This document shows positions 34,106-49,010 of a stretch of DNA of 64,000 nt, one piece after another. Source of the stretch: Polyodon spathula (taxonomy: Eukaryota; Chordata; Actinopteri; Acipenseriformes; Polyodontidae); the NCBI RefSeq assembly GCF_017654505.1, contig NC_054559.1, positions 2,265,146 to 2,329,145 of the forward strand, read 5' to 3'. The notes under the pieces were generated by a model. That model saw only the letters and a program-made list of their open reading frames with translations, had not been told where the DNA came from and did no database searches. The translations under genes and the position numbers were made by a program. Position 1 is the first letter of the stretch. Every line of letters starts with the position of its first letter.

Positions 34106-35415
34106 CTGAATGTCCTTACTAAGTTTCTGAGTTCTGCCTAAATACAGAACCGCTACTGTCAAGTGTGACATAGGTACCTACACCTGCCTCCACTATATCC
34201 CCGGGATGGGACATGCATCACTGGTGTGGGATAATTAAGGGAATCAATGTATTCTCTTGAGGCCAGCAGTATAAAACAACTTCTTACATTGAACCAAACT
34301 ATTAAAAAAAAATAATAATTACAAAACAGGTAAAACAAAGACCACATTTCATATTATTGTCAATGCATGCATGTAAATGATATTCTCTATTTTCTTAAAC
34401 TGATAAGTAACTGCCAGTCCTTTATTAGGTCTTCAACTTGGATAGTCCCTAAAATACACAGAGATACACGATTACATGCTAAATTTAAAAGTATGGTGAA
34501 GCTGAATAAAACAGGGTCACCCAAGGGACAGCACTTTGTAGCTGCTGAAACCAGTTCCACAGAGATCGGTCTCTGGGCACAAAACAATTTTCTTTCTGAT
34601 TCTACCACCAAGTCATTGCCTCTTTACACCCAGGAGCGATACAGCACATGTCAGTGAGACAAACCCCTGGAGGACAAAGGCAAGCCCTGCAAGTCCTGTG
34701 TGTAGTGTGGAGAGGTCAATTATTCTTGGATGTTTGTCTCCCTAACACACAGTAGTGACAGAGACAATGCAATGATTGTTCTATAATTTTGAACTATAGA
34801 GTTCCAATTATATTGAGCAAGTAAAGCAATACATGCAGTGTACACCACAAGACAGAAGGAAATAAAAATACTAAAGAACCAATGGTACGGTACATGGTAT
34901 TCTGTAATGTACACGCAGATCTAAGTTCAGTATCAGAATAGAGTTTAAATGCATTTTCCATTGTACTTTTTATAAAAACTGACAAAACATATGCAGTACC
35001 AATAATAGTTATTTTGTAAAAATGTTGCCTACCAAAAATGTCGATTTGTTTTAAAAAGGTGCTTTTTTTCCTAATTTTAGTTCTTAGCAAAAACTAATCT
35101 AACAGACAAAAAATTCAGGAATCAGTTGTCTTAGAGATGGAAGCACACCAACCCACACCTTCAGTCATAATATTAAATCTACTCAAAACATGGAATACAA
35201 ATTACAACCTTTCACAGCATTTTGAGAATCAAAATCACATGACTGGGAATACACACAGAACAAAAGCTGGACAACAACATTGTTATAAAAGCCAGAGGCA
35301 TATCAAAACAGACGTTGATTTGTGGAGATTTTCTTCGCTATTAACTTGTTTAACAAAAACATACTACTAGAGCAAAGTACTATCAACTCGTGCTTGGACT
35401 AACGTGTTTTTCACG
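34106..35415. other. Intron sequence, no gene seen
   Basis: No repeat family or coding motif recognised. Confidence 0.5.
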
Positions 35416-36010
35416 TTAACGCTTTGCGATCCATTTATTGAGCACCTGTCAGGCGCGTCGGGTCCAATTTATTTTCACACGTGCTGTTTATTTTACACTT
35501 GCTGTTTAAAAGTTGTCGTCCCCCCCCACAGTAAAACTGCATATCAACAGAACACTCAATAGTGCATCTCCAGCCCCACCCCACCCCTTGTTCACTGTAT
35601 TTATAAAACATACCTCTTCATAGTCGTGATCTTCGTCTCCTGATCACTTGTTTTATCACCAAACTCCTCAATATTGCGATCCAAGTCATTTTATTACTGT
35701 AACTCAAATGTATCTCAAAAAGCTCTGCAAATGTCCAATATTCTTTTGAGCGCTGGACGCGGAAGCAGCTATCTTCTTTGTTTGTCTCTGTGTTATCTCT
35801 GTGGTGCAGGGGCTATGTGTACTGCTCAGATCCGGCCCTTTTTTTCCAGCTTCTCAGCTCCTATCTGTCTCACCTGGCCACCGAAATGTTGAAAACGACT
35901 AGAGACCTGTGCTTGACGTCTCTGATGATGCTGGACAGGGTCCAACATCAGACCAGAAAGGGAAAATTGTAATGTCAAACCTGGTCCGACATAGGACCGC
36001 AAAGGGTTAA
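35416..36010. mobile_element. piggyBac-type MITE, copy 2 (inverted)
   Basis: TTAA flanks at 35416-35419 and 36007-36010. Termini are TTAACGCTTTGCGATCC and, reversed, TTAACCCTTTGCGGTCC. It aligns with the reverse complement of 8660-9136 through most of its length (GATGCGGAAGCAGCT/GACGCGGAAGCAGCT, CTCAAAAAGCTxxGCAAATG). Confidence 0.8.
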
Positions 36011-38292
36011 GCTATTCCTTCAATACATGAGTATTCCATTAACCTCCATTTAATTAGTATACTAAAGTACTAGTTTTGTTACCATAAAGTTAAAACCTTG
36101 TTCATTATACCCAATTAATTGTACTTGTTGTGTGCATATACCCCAAATCATATAGACAGAGTCAAATTGCAATACAAGTTTCACATTACATAAAAAGACA
36201 AGGGTTTATAAGACGGGAATTTTGCCTATGAAATATTTCCTATTGAAGTTATTTTCCCTTTAAATGGAACTACCACAGGGTATGTTTGCAGTAATTAACT
36301 TGTCTATGGCTACATTCTTATTTTTCCATTTGTATCCTGTGTAGAACCACAACTTGCTACCTTGAAGACAGCGGTATGCACTTCAAAAAAATAACTTCGT
36401 TCAAGGGACAAAATGCTACAAAAATCTAACTGTCCTTAAATATACTTGCCTCCTCACCATCCTACAAAACACACACACACAAATAGAATATCACTTTTAT
36501 GATTTTGCTTTTATTAAAGAACTAACACAATCAATTTGTGATTAATAACTTGCTTCAGCATATCAAATAAAAATGTAATTCAATCCAAACAAAACCATGC
36601 CCACTTAATGTGTGTGTATGACAAACAAAAATAATAAATTTAACTAAAAGGATTCAACCTACGTCAGACTTTTAGGTAGGAGATCATTAAAATTACTTAT
36701 GGAGACATTTCTGAACTGAATTGGGAAACTTACATTCAAAACTATGTAATCTTAGGATATATTTCAGAATGAAAATGTTATTTTCTTAATAATCTTCAAG
36801 TTCTTAGCTGTTTAGAAAGGTATAATACGGTATTCTGTCGGTGGATATTTGTCTGATACACAAGCCGAAAGTCACGTTATGTCAGTCAGACCTCAACCAG
36901 GCAGAATGTTCACTGGAGCGGAAGGGATTGGTTTCTAAACTACATTAACCAGAAAAATGGTGATGATGCTTGTTTAATATGTTTTGGTTTCCTGTATGGC
37001 CATTGGATAAAGATAAATAAATCTTGTTTTTTTGGGCATTTCAGTGTGAGACTGAGGTACTCAGCGGAGAGTCAAGTCAGAAATCTGAGAAGGTTGCAGT
37101 TTAGTACAAGTGCAATGCTATGGAGTCATTTCAAAGTTGTATTAAATAAAGTAATCTATAGCGTTACAAACCTACAGCCAACCAATCTACTTAAGTAATT
37201 TTAAATACATGCATTGCTAAACTGTTACATATAAAATAGTTTTTGCAATTCTATTCTGTTAAATATTCTTCCTAGAGCTGGCGTCAAACTTTACTGGGCT
37301 CTTACTGCAGACAAAGGTAATTTAACAGTATTGTTGCATTAATTTAAATATATTTGTTACTGTGCGTGATTGAGGGTTTGTGAATTAAAAGGATGTGTGC
37401 TCTCTATATATTTTTGCTTTGAGGTTTAGTTACCCCTTTTTTTTTTTCATTTGTATGAAGTACTTGTCCGACGGGCAAAGAACTGTAAAACTTGTTGTTC
37501 CGGGCATCAGGCGATATGAATTGCACACCCCTGGAAGGTCATTTTTACTATTTTGCATGCAAGTGTCAAGTCTCCCCCAATTACTCTATTCTAGACTCAA
37601 TAGATCAATTTCTTTGACTAGGTTGAACTTACAGTATGAAATAGAACTAACCAGTAGCCTACAAAGACAACAAAGTCAAATAAAAAAGCACAGGTTGAGC
37701 TGCCTTACATTACCAGGTGGTCTATACTGGCTTTCAGTCAATGTGCACACAATATAGAATTCCACTGATAACTTCCACTGTCGCAAATTACACCAACTGA
37801 AACAAGAGGTGCTCGAATGACAATGCATTGTTTTCCATAGTCTACATTGTCTTTGCTATATAAAGAGGAATACTCAAAGAGGTGGAGTGCTGCGGTTCTT
37901 TCACTCCTCATTCGAGGAATAACTAGCAGCATTATAAACAATAACAGTGTCTTTATAAAAACTTTTAAAAAGCAAAAGAAATGTTCATAAAGCAGGGCTC
38001 GATGTGGCGCCCAGTTTGGTCCCATATGCAACTAAAGTAGTTGCTGGTGTGACCATCAGTTTTCAGGGCATGAAATTAAGGTCATGAAGGGCAAGGCAAC
38101 ATTGCCTTCATGGGCTTGAAGATTCAGGGGTACCAAGGCAGTTCTAGGGGGCAAAATAGCTAAACATAAATCCAACCCAAGGGCACCAAGGTGATTTCAT
38201 ACATCAAAAAAAAAAGGAGGCCATTATGTTGATAACTGTAATTCAAACAAACAAATCAGTGATACCTGAGTGATTCACACACTAATTGTTAC
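36011..38292. other. Intron sequence, no gene seen
   Basis: Mostly AT-rich unique sequence. No feature supported beyond short homopolymers. Confidence 0.5.
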
Positions 38293-38640
38293 AAAACCTA
38301 TTCGACCCATCTTGCTTGTTTGGTTGTTAGCAGCATTGATCCCAGAATCTCATCAAGCAGCTTCTTGAAGGATCCCATGGTGTCCATTTCAACAACATTA
38401 CAGGGATGTTGGTTCCAGACCCTCAATTCTCTGTGTAAAAAGTGCCTCCTATTTTCTGTTCTGAAAGTCTCTTTAATCTGCATTTGTGACCCCTGGTCCT
38501 CGTTTCTTTTTTCAGGTCGAAAAAGTCCCTTGGGTCGACATTGTAAATACCTTTTAGAATGCTTGGATCAGATCACCACGTAGTCTTCTTTGTTCAAGAC
38601 CGAATAGATTAAATTCTTTAAGCCTGTCTGCATATGACGG
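38293..38640 (-). mobile_element. CR1 LINE fragment, old
   Basis: Diverged match to the CR1 3' end (40810-41180), including GATCCCAGAATCTCATCAAG and GCAGCTTCTTGAAGGATCCC. The 8-bp tail and internal segments are missing, so this is an older insertion than the copy at 40782. Confidence 0.8.
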
Positions 38641-39400
38641 GGTTCAACATTAACCATGGCCCAGGGGACCAAAGGCCAGTAATTATGAAGCACCACAGAC
38701 CCAACTGGGCCGGGAATTTTTTTTTAACTGTATAGTATAGTCCACATGGTTTCTGTTTTATGAACGCAGGAAAATGGATCAGTGTGCCAAAATGCTTAAA
38801 AAAAATAATTTACAAACCCCATTTTTAAAAACATATCCATCCCCATCCCAGATAACAGCATTTTTTTTTTCAACTAAGCAACCAACTGCATCAATAAGCC
38901 AGAAGTATTTACATCAATAATGATCAAGAAACAAATTATCAAAATAAAACACAAATAGAGTGGAGTGGAAGAAAGAAAGGACAGACTTAATCTGGCTTCA
39001 TGATGACAGCAAAACAAATGTCAGTTACCCAGACTTGCTGATAAAACAGCAGCTTTGTTGGGAATTCAACATTTAGTTGCCCTCATATCCAGTCTCACAA
39101 TAATAGTTCAAGATAGCAGGTGTTTTTCTGCTGCTGTGACTGCAGTAAAAAAAAAAAAAAAAAAGACTGGTAGATACCCAGATACGCTGCATGGAAGCTA
39201 GACAACGGGACTGAATTGCCCAACGTTTTGATTTTACGCCAAATGTGTGTGTTAAATGGCTGAAATAACTGCAACAGCATATATTGAAAGGCTTCGCTCA
39301 GCCACTATTTCAGAGGTGGGCTTTCTTTGGTTACCATACACATTTTTGAACATATGGACATTAAAAGCCATTATGAAAGAATAAGCATGCAAGTTAAAGT
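38641..39400. repeat. Large dispersed repeat, copy A
   Basis: Its reverse complement matches 51885-52580 (shared TTATGAAGCACCACAG, GATAAAACAGCAGCTTT, and the AACTAAGCAACCAA block) and its last 110 bases match the reverse complement of 50640-50765 (TCTTTGGTTACC). An unidentified old element of at least 750 bp, perhaps hAT-derived. Confidence 0.55.
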
Positions 39401-40534
39401 TTTTTCTTCCCCCTTTCGGATTTTTTCAGAACAGTCTGTGTTCATAATGCAGTTTGCAAGTGCACTCTGCTCGTTTATATGGTGTGTCAAACAGATGTTT
39501 ACAATATTCTGCAAGGCATATTGAAAGTTGGCAGCTATTGATGTATTGTTCCAGTTTTTAATACAGCATGTTTTGGATTCTTACACATTGCTGTAGAAGA
39601 AAGCACTGGGGAGCACTTCGCTAATTCAATGAATACATTTCTTGAATGCTTACAGTAGGATAATGCAGTTTACACAATTCTGCACAGTTCTTATAATTTC
39701 GGCATTAAACACAGTAATTTGAGAAAAGGTCAAATATGTTTTACTATTTTGTGAGTTCGGCAAGATTTTGATGTCTGACCAAAGTTTCTACAAGAGCTTC
39801 AGTTTCTCACTGCCCTTGCAGTTTAGGATTACCAGATTTCCAGTGTCAAAATAAAAAACGGGGAGTTTTTTTTTTTTCTTTAAATTTAGTGACCCCGTAG
39901 CAACTCTGAAGCCAAAAATAACAGTACATAAAATAACACAATAGCTTAAAAACTAAACTGAATTTATTGCAGATTACTAAATTATTTTATTTCATATTGT
40001 CATCTAGTCAAAGCATGTTAAATGTACAAAAAGCCAGATTTAAAAAAAAAAAAAAAAAAAAAAATCAGCTATTATCTTTTAAACATGGTATACACAATCA
40101 GAATGGTTAAACAAATAATCCATAAGATTGTTTATTTTATTTTTGAATGACGCTAACACAACCTAATACATTACGCTGCTATTAACTTGCCGAGCAGGGT
40201 GATACAGTGGGCGCATTGCTTTATTCATCGGTTGCTCCACCAGTGAGCCTATGTGCTCACCGAACTGTTAGTCAGCCACCAGACTCACGCCAGCGAGGTT
40301 CACCATAAACAATGTATAGAGACAAATAAACGCCCTCCCATGGAATCTGTCAATGTGGACTGTGGGCAGACGAAATTAAATATATAGGTGGACAAGAATA
40401 CTGTAAATTGCGAAGTAATAAATGTCCTACCAAATCCCATTAATTTAGGAACTTTTCAAGTATTCAAATAATAAAGAAAAAATTTTATGTTGATGCGATT
40501 TTATTATTTATTTTTATTTAGTGGTCAGCAATTG
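39401..40534. other. Intron sequence, no gene seen
   Basis: AT-rich; an A run at about 40039-40063. No coding motif. Confidence 0.5.
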
Positions 40535-40738
40535 TTTTTATCATTTTTTCTCCCAATTTGGAATAGCCAATTATTTTTAGACTCAGCTCACCGCTACCAT
40601 CCCCACGCTGACTCAGGAGTGGTGAAGACGAACACACGCTGTCCTCCGAAGAGTGTGACGTCAGCTTCTTTTCACACTGCAGGAAGAATGAAGGACTGCC
40701 CAACTAGCCATAATCCTGATGAAATGGCATGCCTCTGA
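40535..40738 (-). mobile_element. tRNA-SINE fragment, reverse orientation
   Basis: CTCCCAATTTGGAATAGCCAATTATT is the reverse of the AATAATAATTGGxxATTCCAAATTGGGGAG 3' region of SINE copy 1; further GTCCTCCGAAGAGTGTG-type words fit the body. Truncated and diverged. Confidence 0.6.
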
Positions 40739-40781
40739 AGTATGCTATGATAGCTATGCTGGTTGAGCTAGCCATGGACTT

Positions 40782-43700
40782 AAGAACATAAGAACATAAG
40801 AAAGTTTACAAACGAGAGGAGGCCATTCGGCCCATCTTGCTCGTTTGGTTGTTAGTAGCTTATTGATCCCAAAATCTCATCAAGCAGCTTCTTGAAGGAT
40901 CCCAAGGTGTCAGCTTCAACAACATTACTGGGGAGTTGATTCCAGACCCTCACAATTCTCTGTGTAAAAAAGTGTCTCCTATTTTCTGTTCTGAATGCCC
41001 CTTTTTCTAAACTCCATTTGTGACCCCTGGTCCTTGTTTCTTTTTTCAGGCTGAAAAAGTCCCTTGCGTCGACACTGTCAATACCTTTTAGAATTTTGAA
41101 TGCTTGAATTAGGTCGCCACGTAGTCTTCTTTGTTCAAGACTGAACAGATTCAATTCTTTTAGCCTGTCTGCATATGACATGCCTTTTAAGCCCGGAATA
41201 ATTCTGGTCGCTCTTCTTTGCACTCTTTCTAGAGCAGCAATATCTTTTTTATAGCGAGGTGACCAGAACTGCACACAATATTCAAGATGAGGTCTTACAA
41301 GTGCATTGTACAGTTTTAACATTACTTCCCTTGATTTAAATTCAACACTTTTCACAATGTATCCGAGTATCTTGTTAGCCTTTTTTATAGCTTCCCCACA
41401 TTGCCTAGATGAAGACATTTCTGAGTCAACAAAAACTCCTATGTCTTTTTCATAGATTCCTTCTCCAATTTCAATATCTCCCATATGATATTTATAATGT
41501 ACATTTTTATTTCCTGCGTGCAGTACCTTACACTTTTCTCTATTAAATGTCATTTGCCATGTGTCTGCCCAGTTCTGAATCTTGTCTAGATCATTTTGAA
41601 TGACCTTTGCTGCTGCAACAGTGTTTGCCACTCCTCCTACTTTTGTGTCGTCTGCAAATTTAACAAGTTTGCTTACTATACCAGAATCTAAATCATTAAT
41701 GTAGATTAGGAATAGCAGAGGACCTAATACTGATCCCTGTGGTACACCGCTGGTTACCACACTCCATTCTGAGGTTTTTCCTCTAATCAGTACTTTCTGT
41801 TTTCTACATGTTAACCACTCCCTAATCCATGTACATGTGTTTCCTTGAATCCCAACTGCGTTCAGTTTGAGAATTAATCTTTTGTGCGGGACTTTGTCAA
41901 AAGCTTTCTGGAAATCTAAATAAACCATGTCATATGCTTTGCAATTATCCATTATCGATGTTGCATCCTCAAAAAAATCAAGCAAGTTAGTTAGGCACGA
42001 TCTCCCTTTCCTAAAACCATGTTGACTGTCTCCCAGTACCCTGTTACCATATAGGTAATTTTCCATTTTGGATCTTATTATAGTTTCCATAAGTTTGCAT
42101 ATAATAGAAGTCAGGCTTACTGGTCTGTAGTTACCTGGTTCAGTTTTGTTTCCCTTTTTGTGGATCGGTATTACGTTTGCAATTTTCCAGTCTGTCGGTA
42201 CCACCCCTGTGTCAAGAGACTGCTGCATGATCTTGGTTAGCGGTTTGTAAATTACTTCTTTCATTTCTTTGAGTACTACTGGGAGGATCTCATCCGGCCC
42301 AGGGGATTTGTTTATTTTAAGAGCTCCTAGTCCCTTTAACACTTCTGCCTCAGTTATGCTAAAGTTATTTAAAACTGGATAGGAACTGGATGACATGTGG
42401 GGCATGTTGTCAGTATCTTCCTTTGTAAAAACTTGTGAAAAGTAATCATTTAACATATTTGCTATTTTTTTTTCTTCCTCTATGATTTTGCCATTTGTAT
42501 CTCTTAAACATTTAATCTCCTCTTTGAATGTTCTCTTGCTGTTGTAATATTGGAAAAACATTTTGGAATTGGTTTTAGCTCCCTTAGCAATGTTCATTTC
42601 TATTTCTCTCTTGGCCTTTCTAACTTCCTTTTTGACTTGCATTTGCAGTTCTGTGTACTCTTTCTGTGTACTTTCTTTTTGGTCCTTTTTTAATGCTCTG
42701 TAAAGTGCCTTTTTTCGCTGAATATTTTTTTTAATTGATCTATTAAACCATTTTGGCAATTTAGTTTTACATTTAGATTTGTCTACTTTAGGGATATAAT
42801 TGTTTTGCGCCTCTAGTACTACGTTTTTGAAGAACAACCATCCTTCTTCTGTGGGTGTTTTCTCTATTTTACTCCAATCTACTTCTGTTAGTCTCTGTTT
42901 CATGCCTTCATAGTTTGCTTTTCTAAAATTGTAAACCTTAGCTTTAGTCTTTACTTTTGAGGATTTAAAAAACACTTCAAATGAGACCATGTTGTGGTCT
43001 GAGTTTGCCAGTGGTTCTCTGACCTCTGTTTTAGTTATTCTATCTTCGTTATTTGAAAAGACTAAATCAAGGCATGCCTCCCCTCTAGTGGGTGCCTTCA
43101 CAAATTGTGTTAGGAAGCAGTCATTTGTCATTTCCACCATTTCTATTTCATCCTTCGCGCTACCCACCGGGTTTTCCCATTTTATTTGGGGGAAGTTGAA
43201 ATCCCCCATTAGTATGGCTTCTCCTTTGCTACACACATTTCTAATGTCATTGTATAACAGATTATTGTGCTCACCGTCTGAATCTGGCGGTCTATAGCAT
43301 GCTCCTATTATTATGCCTTTTGAATTTTTGTCTGTTATTCTGACCCATATTGATTCGGTTTTATTTTCTTTGTCCAGGTTTAACACCTGGGCTTCAAGAC
43401 TGTTTCTTATGTATAGCGCTACCCCTCCTCCTCGTCTGTCCTGCCTGTCTTTCCTATACAGTGTATACCCACAAATATTATATTCGTCCCCATCACTTTC
43501 AGATAACCACGTTTCTGTAACACCTATCACATCATAGTTACCTGTTAGTGCAGTAGCTTCAAGTTCTAGAATTTTGTTTCTGATACTTCTAGCATTTAGA
43601 TAAATACATTTAATGGTTGTCTTACCTGAGTTGTTGTTCTTGTTTTGATGCGGTCTCCCTTCTGTTTTTTTGTTGATTTTTCCCCCCTTCCTTTCTAGTT
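40782..43700 (-). mobile_element. CR1-type LINE, nearly full ORF2
   Basis: Non-LTR retrotransposon with an APE endonuclease followed by reverse transcriptase. On the minus strand its 3' end is an 8-bp tandem repeat (TTCTTATG), comparable to the short repeats at CR1 3' ends. The 5' end abuts a Tc1 remnant at about 43700, so ORF1 and the promoter are missing. It is the source-like relative of the six shorter CR1 pieces in this window. Confidence 0.9.
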
Positions 43701-43770
43701 TAAACTTGATAAGGATCACCAACTCTGTCATCAGCAAAGCAACCCCAGACCCTGACAGTGGGAACCACAC
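40852..43770 (-). CDS. CR1 endonuclease/reverse transcriptase, open frame of 972 codons
   Basis: Makes a nick in target DNA and copies the element RNA into it. Endonuclease motifs: YLNARSIRNK (about residue 58), TETWLS (86), GDFN (189), SDHN (257). Reverse transcriptase motifs: SPGPDEI (489), GNYRPVSLT (546), HGFRKGRSC (584), VYLDFQKAFDKVPH (616), GVPQGSVLGPLLF (675) and the catalytic KFADDTK (704). The C-terminal region has RVQRRATRIIPGLKGMSYADR and ends with KKLLDEILGSISY-TAA. No stop or frameshift in 2.9 kb. Residues 1 to about 25 are not LINE but read from the adjacent Tc1; the true ORF2 start is lost. No LINE promoter remains, so expression would need readthrough from the MED26 pre-mRNA, which has the same strand. 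Confidence 0.85.
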   Translation of the reverse strand: MWFPLSGSGVALLMTELVILIKFKLERKGGKINKKTEGRPHQNKNNNSGKTTIKCIYLNARSIRNKILELEATALTGNYDVIGVTETWLSESDGDEYNICGYTLYRKDRQDRRGGGVALYIRNSLEAQVLNLDKENKTESIWVRITDKNSKGIIIGACYRPPDSDGEHNNLLYNDIRNVCSKGEAILMGDFNFPQIKWENPVGSAKDEIEMVEMTNDCFLTQFVKAPTRGEACLDLVFSNNEDRITKTEVREPLANSDHNMVSFEVFFKSSKVKTKAKVYNFRKANYEGMKQRLTEVDWSKIEKTPTEEGWLFFKNVVLEAQNNYIPKVDKSKCKTKLPKWFNRSIKKNIQRKKALYRALKKDQKESTQKEYTELQMQVKKEVRKAKREIEMNIAKGAKTNSKMFFQYYNSKRTFKEEIKCLRDTNGKIIEEEKKIANMLNDYFSQVFTKEDTDNMPHMSSSSYPVLNNFSITEAEVLKGLGALKINKSPGPDEILPVVLKEMKEVIYKPLTKIMQQSLDTGVVPTDWKIANVIPIHKKGNKTEPGNYRPVSLTSIICKLMETIIRSKMENYLYGNRVLGDSQHGFRKGRSCLTNLLDFFEDATSIMDNCKAYDMVYLDFQKAFDKVPHKRLILKLNAVGIQGNTCTWIREWLTCRKQKVLIRGKTSEWSVVTSGVPQGSVLGPLLFLIYINDLDSGIVSKLVKFADDTKVGGVANTVAAAKVIQNDLDKIQNWADTWQMTFNREKCKVLHAGNKNVHYKYHMGDIEIGEGIYEKDIGVFVDSEMSSSRQCGEAIKKANKILGYIVKSVEFKSREVMLKLYNALVRPHLEYCVQFWSPRYKKDIAALERVQRRATRIIPGLKGMSYADRLKELNLFSLEQRRLRGDLIQAFKILKGIDSVDARDFFSLKKETRTRGHKWSLEKGAFRTENRRHFFTQRIVRVWNQLPSNVVEADTLGSFKKLLDEILGSISY

Positions 43771-44711
43771 ATTCAGAACTCATGCGCTCACCCTCTCTGC
43801 GTCTTACAAATACTCGACAGTTGGACCCAAATTTCAAATTTTGACTCATGGGTCCATAAGACCCACTCCTCAAAACGTCCAGTTTCTGTGTTTTTTGAAG
43901 GAAGTCTCTTCTTATTCTGCACTCTTAACAATGGTTTCTTTGCAGCAATTCTTCCAGTTAGGTCAACTTCACGCAATCTCCTCTGAACAGTTGATGTTGA
44001 AACATCTGTACTTCTAGTAGCATTTAGCTGAGCTTGTATTTCAGGGGCAGTTAATCGCCGGTTTCAAAAACTTGCGACTCTAATGAACTTATTCTCTGAT
44101 TCTGAGGTCACCCTTGGCCTGCCTGACCTTGTTAGGTCCTCATGAGTGCCACTTTCAAATTAATTGACGGTCTTGGTCACAGCTGTTACAGACACTTGCA
44201 AAGTTCTTGTGATTTCTCTTAAAGATTGACCTTAACTTCTTAAAGTAATTACAGACTGTCTTTTTTCTTCACCTTTGGCATTTTCTGCTCCCTTACATTC
44301 ATGAATAACAAACTTGTGCCTATGCTACCTATACTTATAGTAATCATGTAACCTGTTAACAATAATTGGTGACGAGAGGTTAATTAGGTAACATGCTCAG
44401 AGAACATCTAACAAAGACACTTTTATACTTAAGCCAGTTTTCTAAAACGGTGTTATACACATTTCAGACTTAACTGACTTGGGCTTCATCCCCTTGCTTT
44501 GGGTGACCATTTCATTGAAATTGACAAGATTTACATTTTCATTTAAAAATTAAATTTTTGAATGTAATTCACTTATGATTATGATTAGCTTATATAAGTA
44601 CACGTATCATAATGAAATATTAAGTATTTATAGACAAGTTTATACAATTAAAAGCACAGATAATCATGAAAAACATGGTTTCAAGCAGGTGTATTCAAAC
44701 TTTTGACTGGT
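43701..44711 (-). mobile_element. Tc1 element, 5' half, abutting CR1
   Basis: On the minus strand it begins at TIR end TACCAGTCAAAAGTTTGAAT (44712 down) and continues through a broken transposase: HTH region near 44250-44050 and the segment LTGRIAAKKPLL, then EWVLWTHESKFEIWVQ (first Asp replaced by His, 43870-43840). The rest of the transposase is replaced by the CR1. Confidence 0.8.
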
Positions 44712-44712
44712 A

Positions 44713-47933
<3,221 letters not shown>

Positions 47934-47971
<38 letters not shown>
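47934..47971. repeat. (TA)n(CA)n microsatellite
   Basis: TA units change to CA units over about 38 bases. Confidence 0.9.
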
Positions 47972-48813
47972 TTACACAATAACATAAGGCAAAACAAAAA
48001 TCTACTTGCTGAAGCAGTTTTTATTTAGCCAGCGAGGTGCTCACGTGTGGCAGCAATGCACTAGCAAAAGCCACGGGGCAGTGATGCCAGCTCCCTAGCA
48101 ACAAGCCTCCTATGTTGGGATGGGATTCTTTCAATGCAGTGGGTTTGTGCATTTGAGAAAGGAGAGGAAGACTCATGAAATTAACTGAAGATTTTAAGTT
48201 AATAAGAAGCAATTATCCTTCACAGTCCAAATCAAAACTGCTCTGCTTTTTATATGAAAAATGAGAAAGTGGGTTGTGTAGACGATTTATATTGGACCCT
48301 GACCTTTGTTTTTCTATCGGTCTCTCGCTATATCGCAGCCCTTAATTTACAGCAGATTTATACTGGACCCCAACAACCGTGACATATACGAATTGGTGGT
48401 ATATATACAAAAAAACAAGAACACACATAGAGGTCAAGTTAATGCAAAATAAATCCATTGGACAGAAACATTTTGCTTTGCGTTCACTGGACGCACAGAA
48501 TGGAAAAGGGACGCAGACATGCATATTCATGGTAATTATTACACTGCAGCAACGACCATAAAATAATTGCTCGTTTAAAAAAATTTAAATAACTAGGCGT
48601 TGCTAGCAACTATAAAGGCATCCAAGAACACATGGTTCAATCATCACAAATATTCCCTAATACAGCTCGCTACGTTTCCTATAAATAGTTAATGGGCTAC
48701 TTAAGTTGCATCATGTACAGAGCATAATCTTACGCTGAAGTTTAAGTGCACTGATCTGTGTTAGATACAGCTGAGGAACTATAGGGCAATTTGTGGGTTT
48801 TGAACCTTAGCAG

Positions 48814-49010
48814 TGGTCAAAGGTCATGGGTAATGACAGTTTTTTTTATAGAGCATGATTGACTTCCTATAAGTGTTACATATGAACCATGACTATCTGT
48901 GATCCCTGAGGCACAAAGCCAGTTTTTTAGCTTGACCTTTTAGAGAGGTCAAAGGTCATGGGTGATGACTTTTTCATAGAGCATATATGACTTCCTATAC
49001 TTGTTCCATT
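48814..49010 (+). promoter_or_regulatory. Two DR1 nuclear-receptor-like motifs in a duplicated unit
   Basis: TGGTCAAAGGTCA (48814-48826) and a perfect AGGTCAAAGGTCA (48946-48958), direct repeats of AGGTCA spaced by one base, lie in two related segments about 132 bases apart that also share CATGGGTxATGAC, ATAGAGCAT and GACTTCCTATA. DR1 is the binding site of RXR heterodimers, HNF4 and COUP-TF. A half-site in reverse (TTGACCTTT, 48933) lies between. Whether this is an enhancer or only a repeat family is open. Confidence 0.4.
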
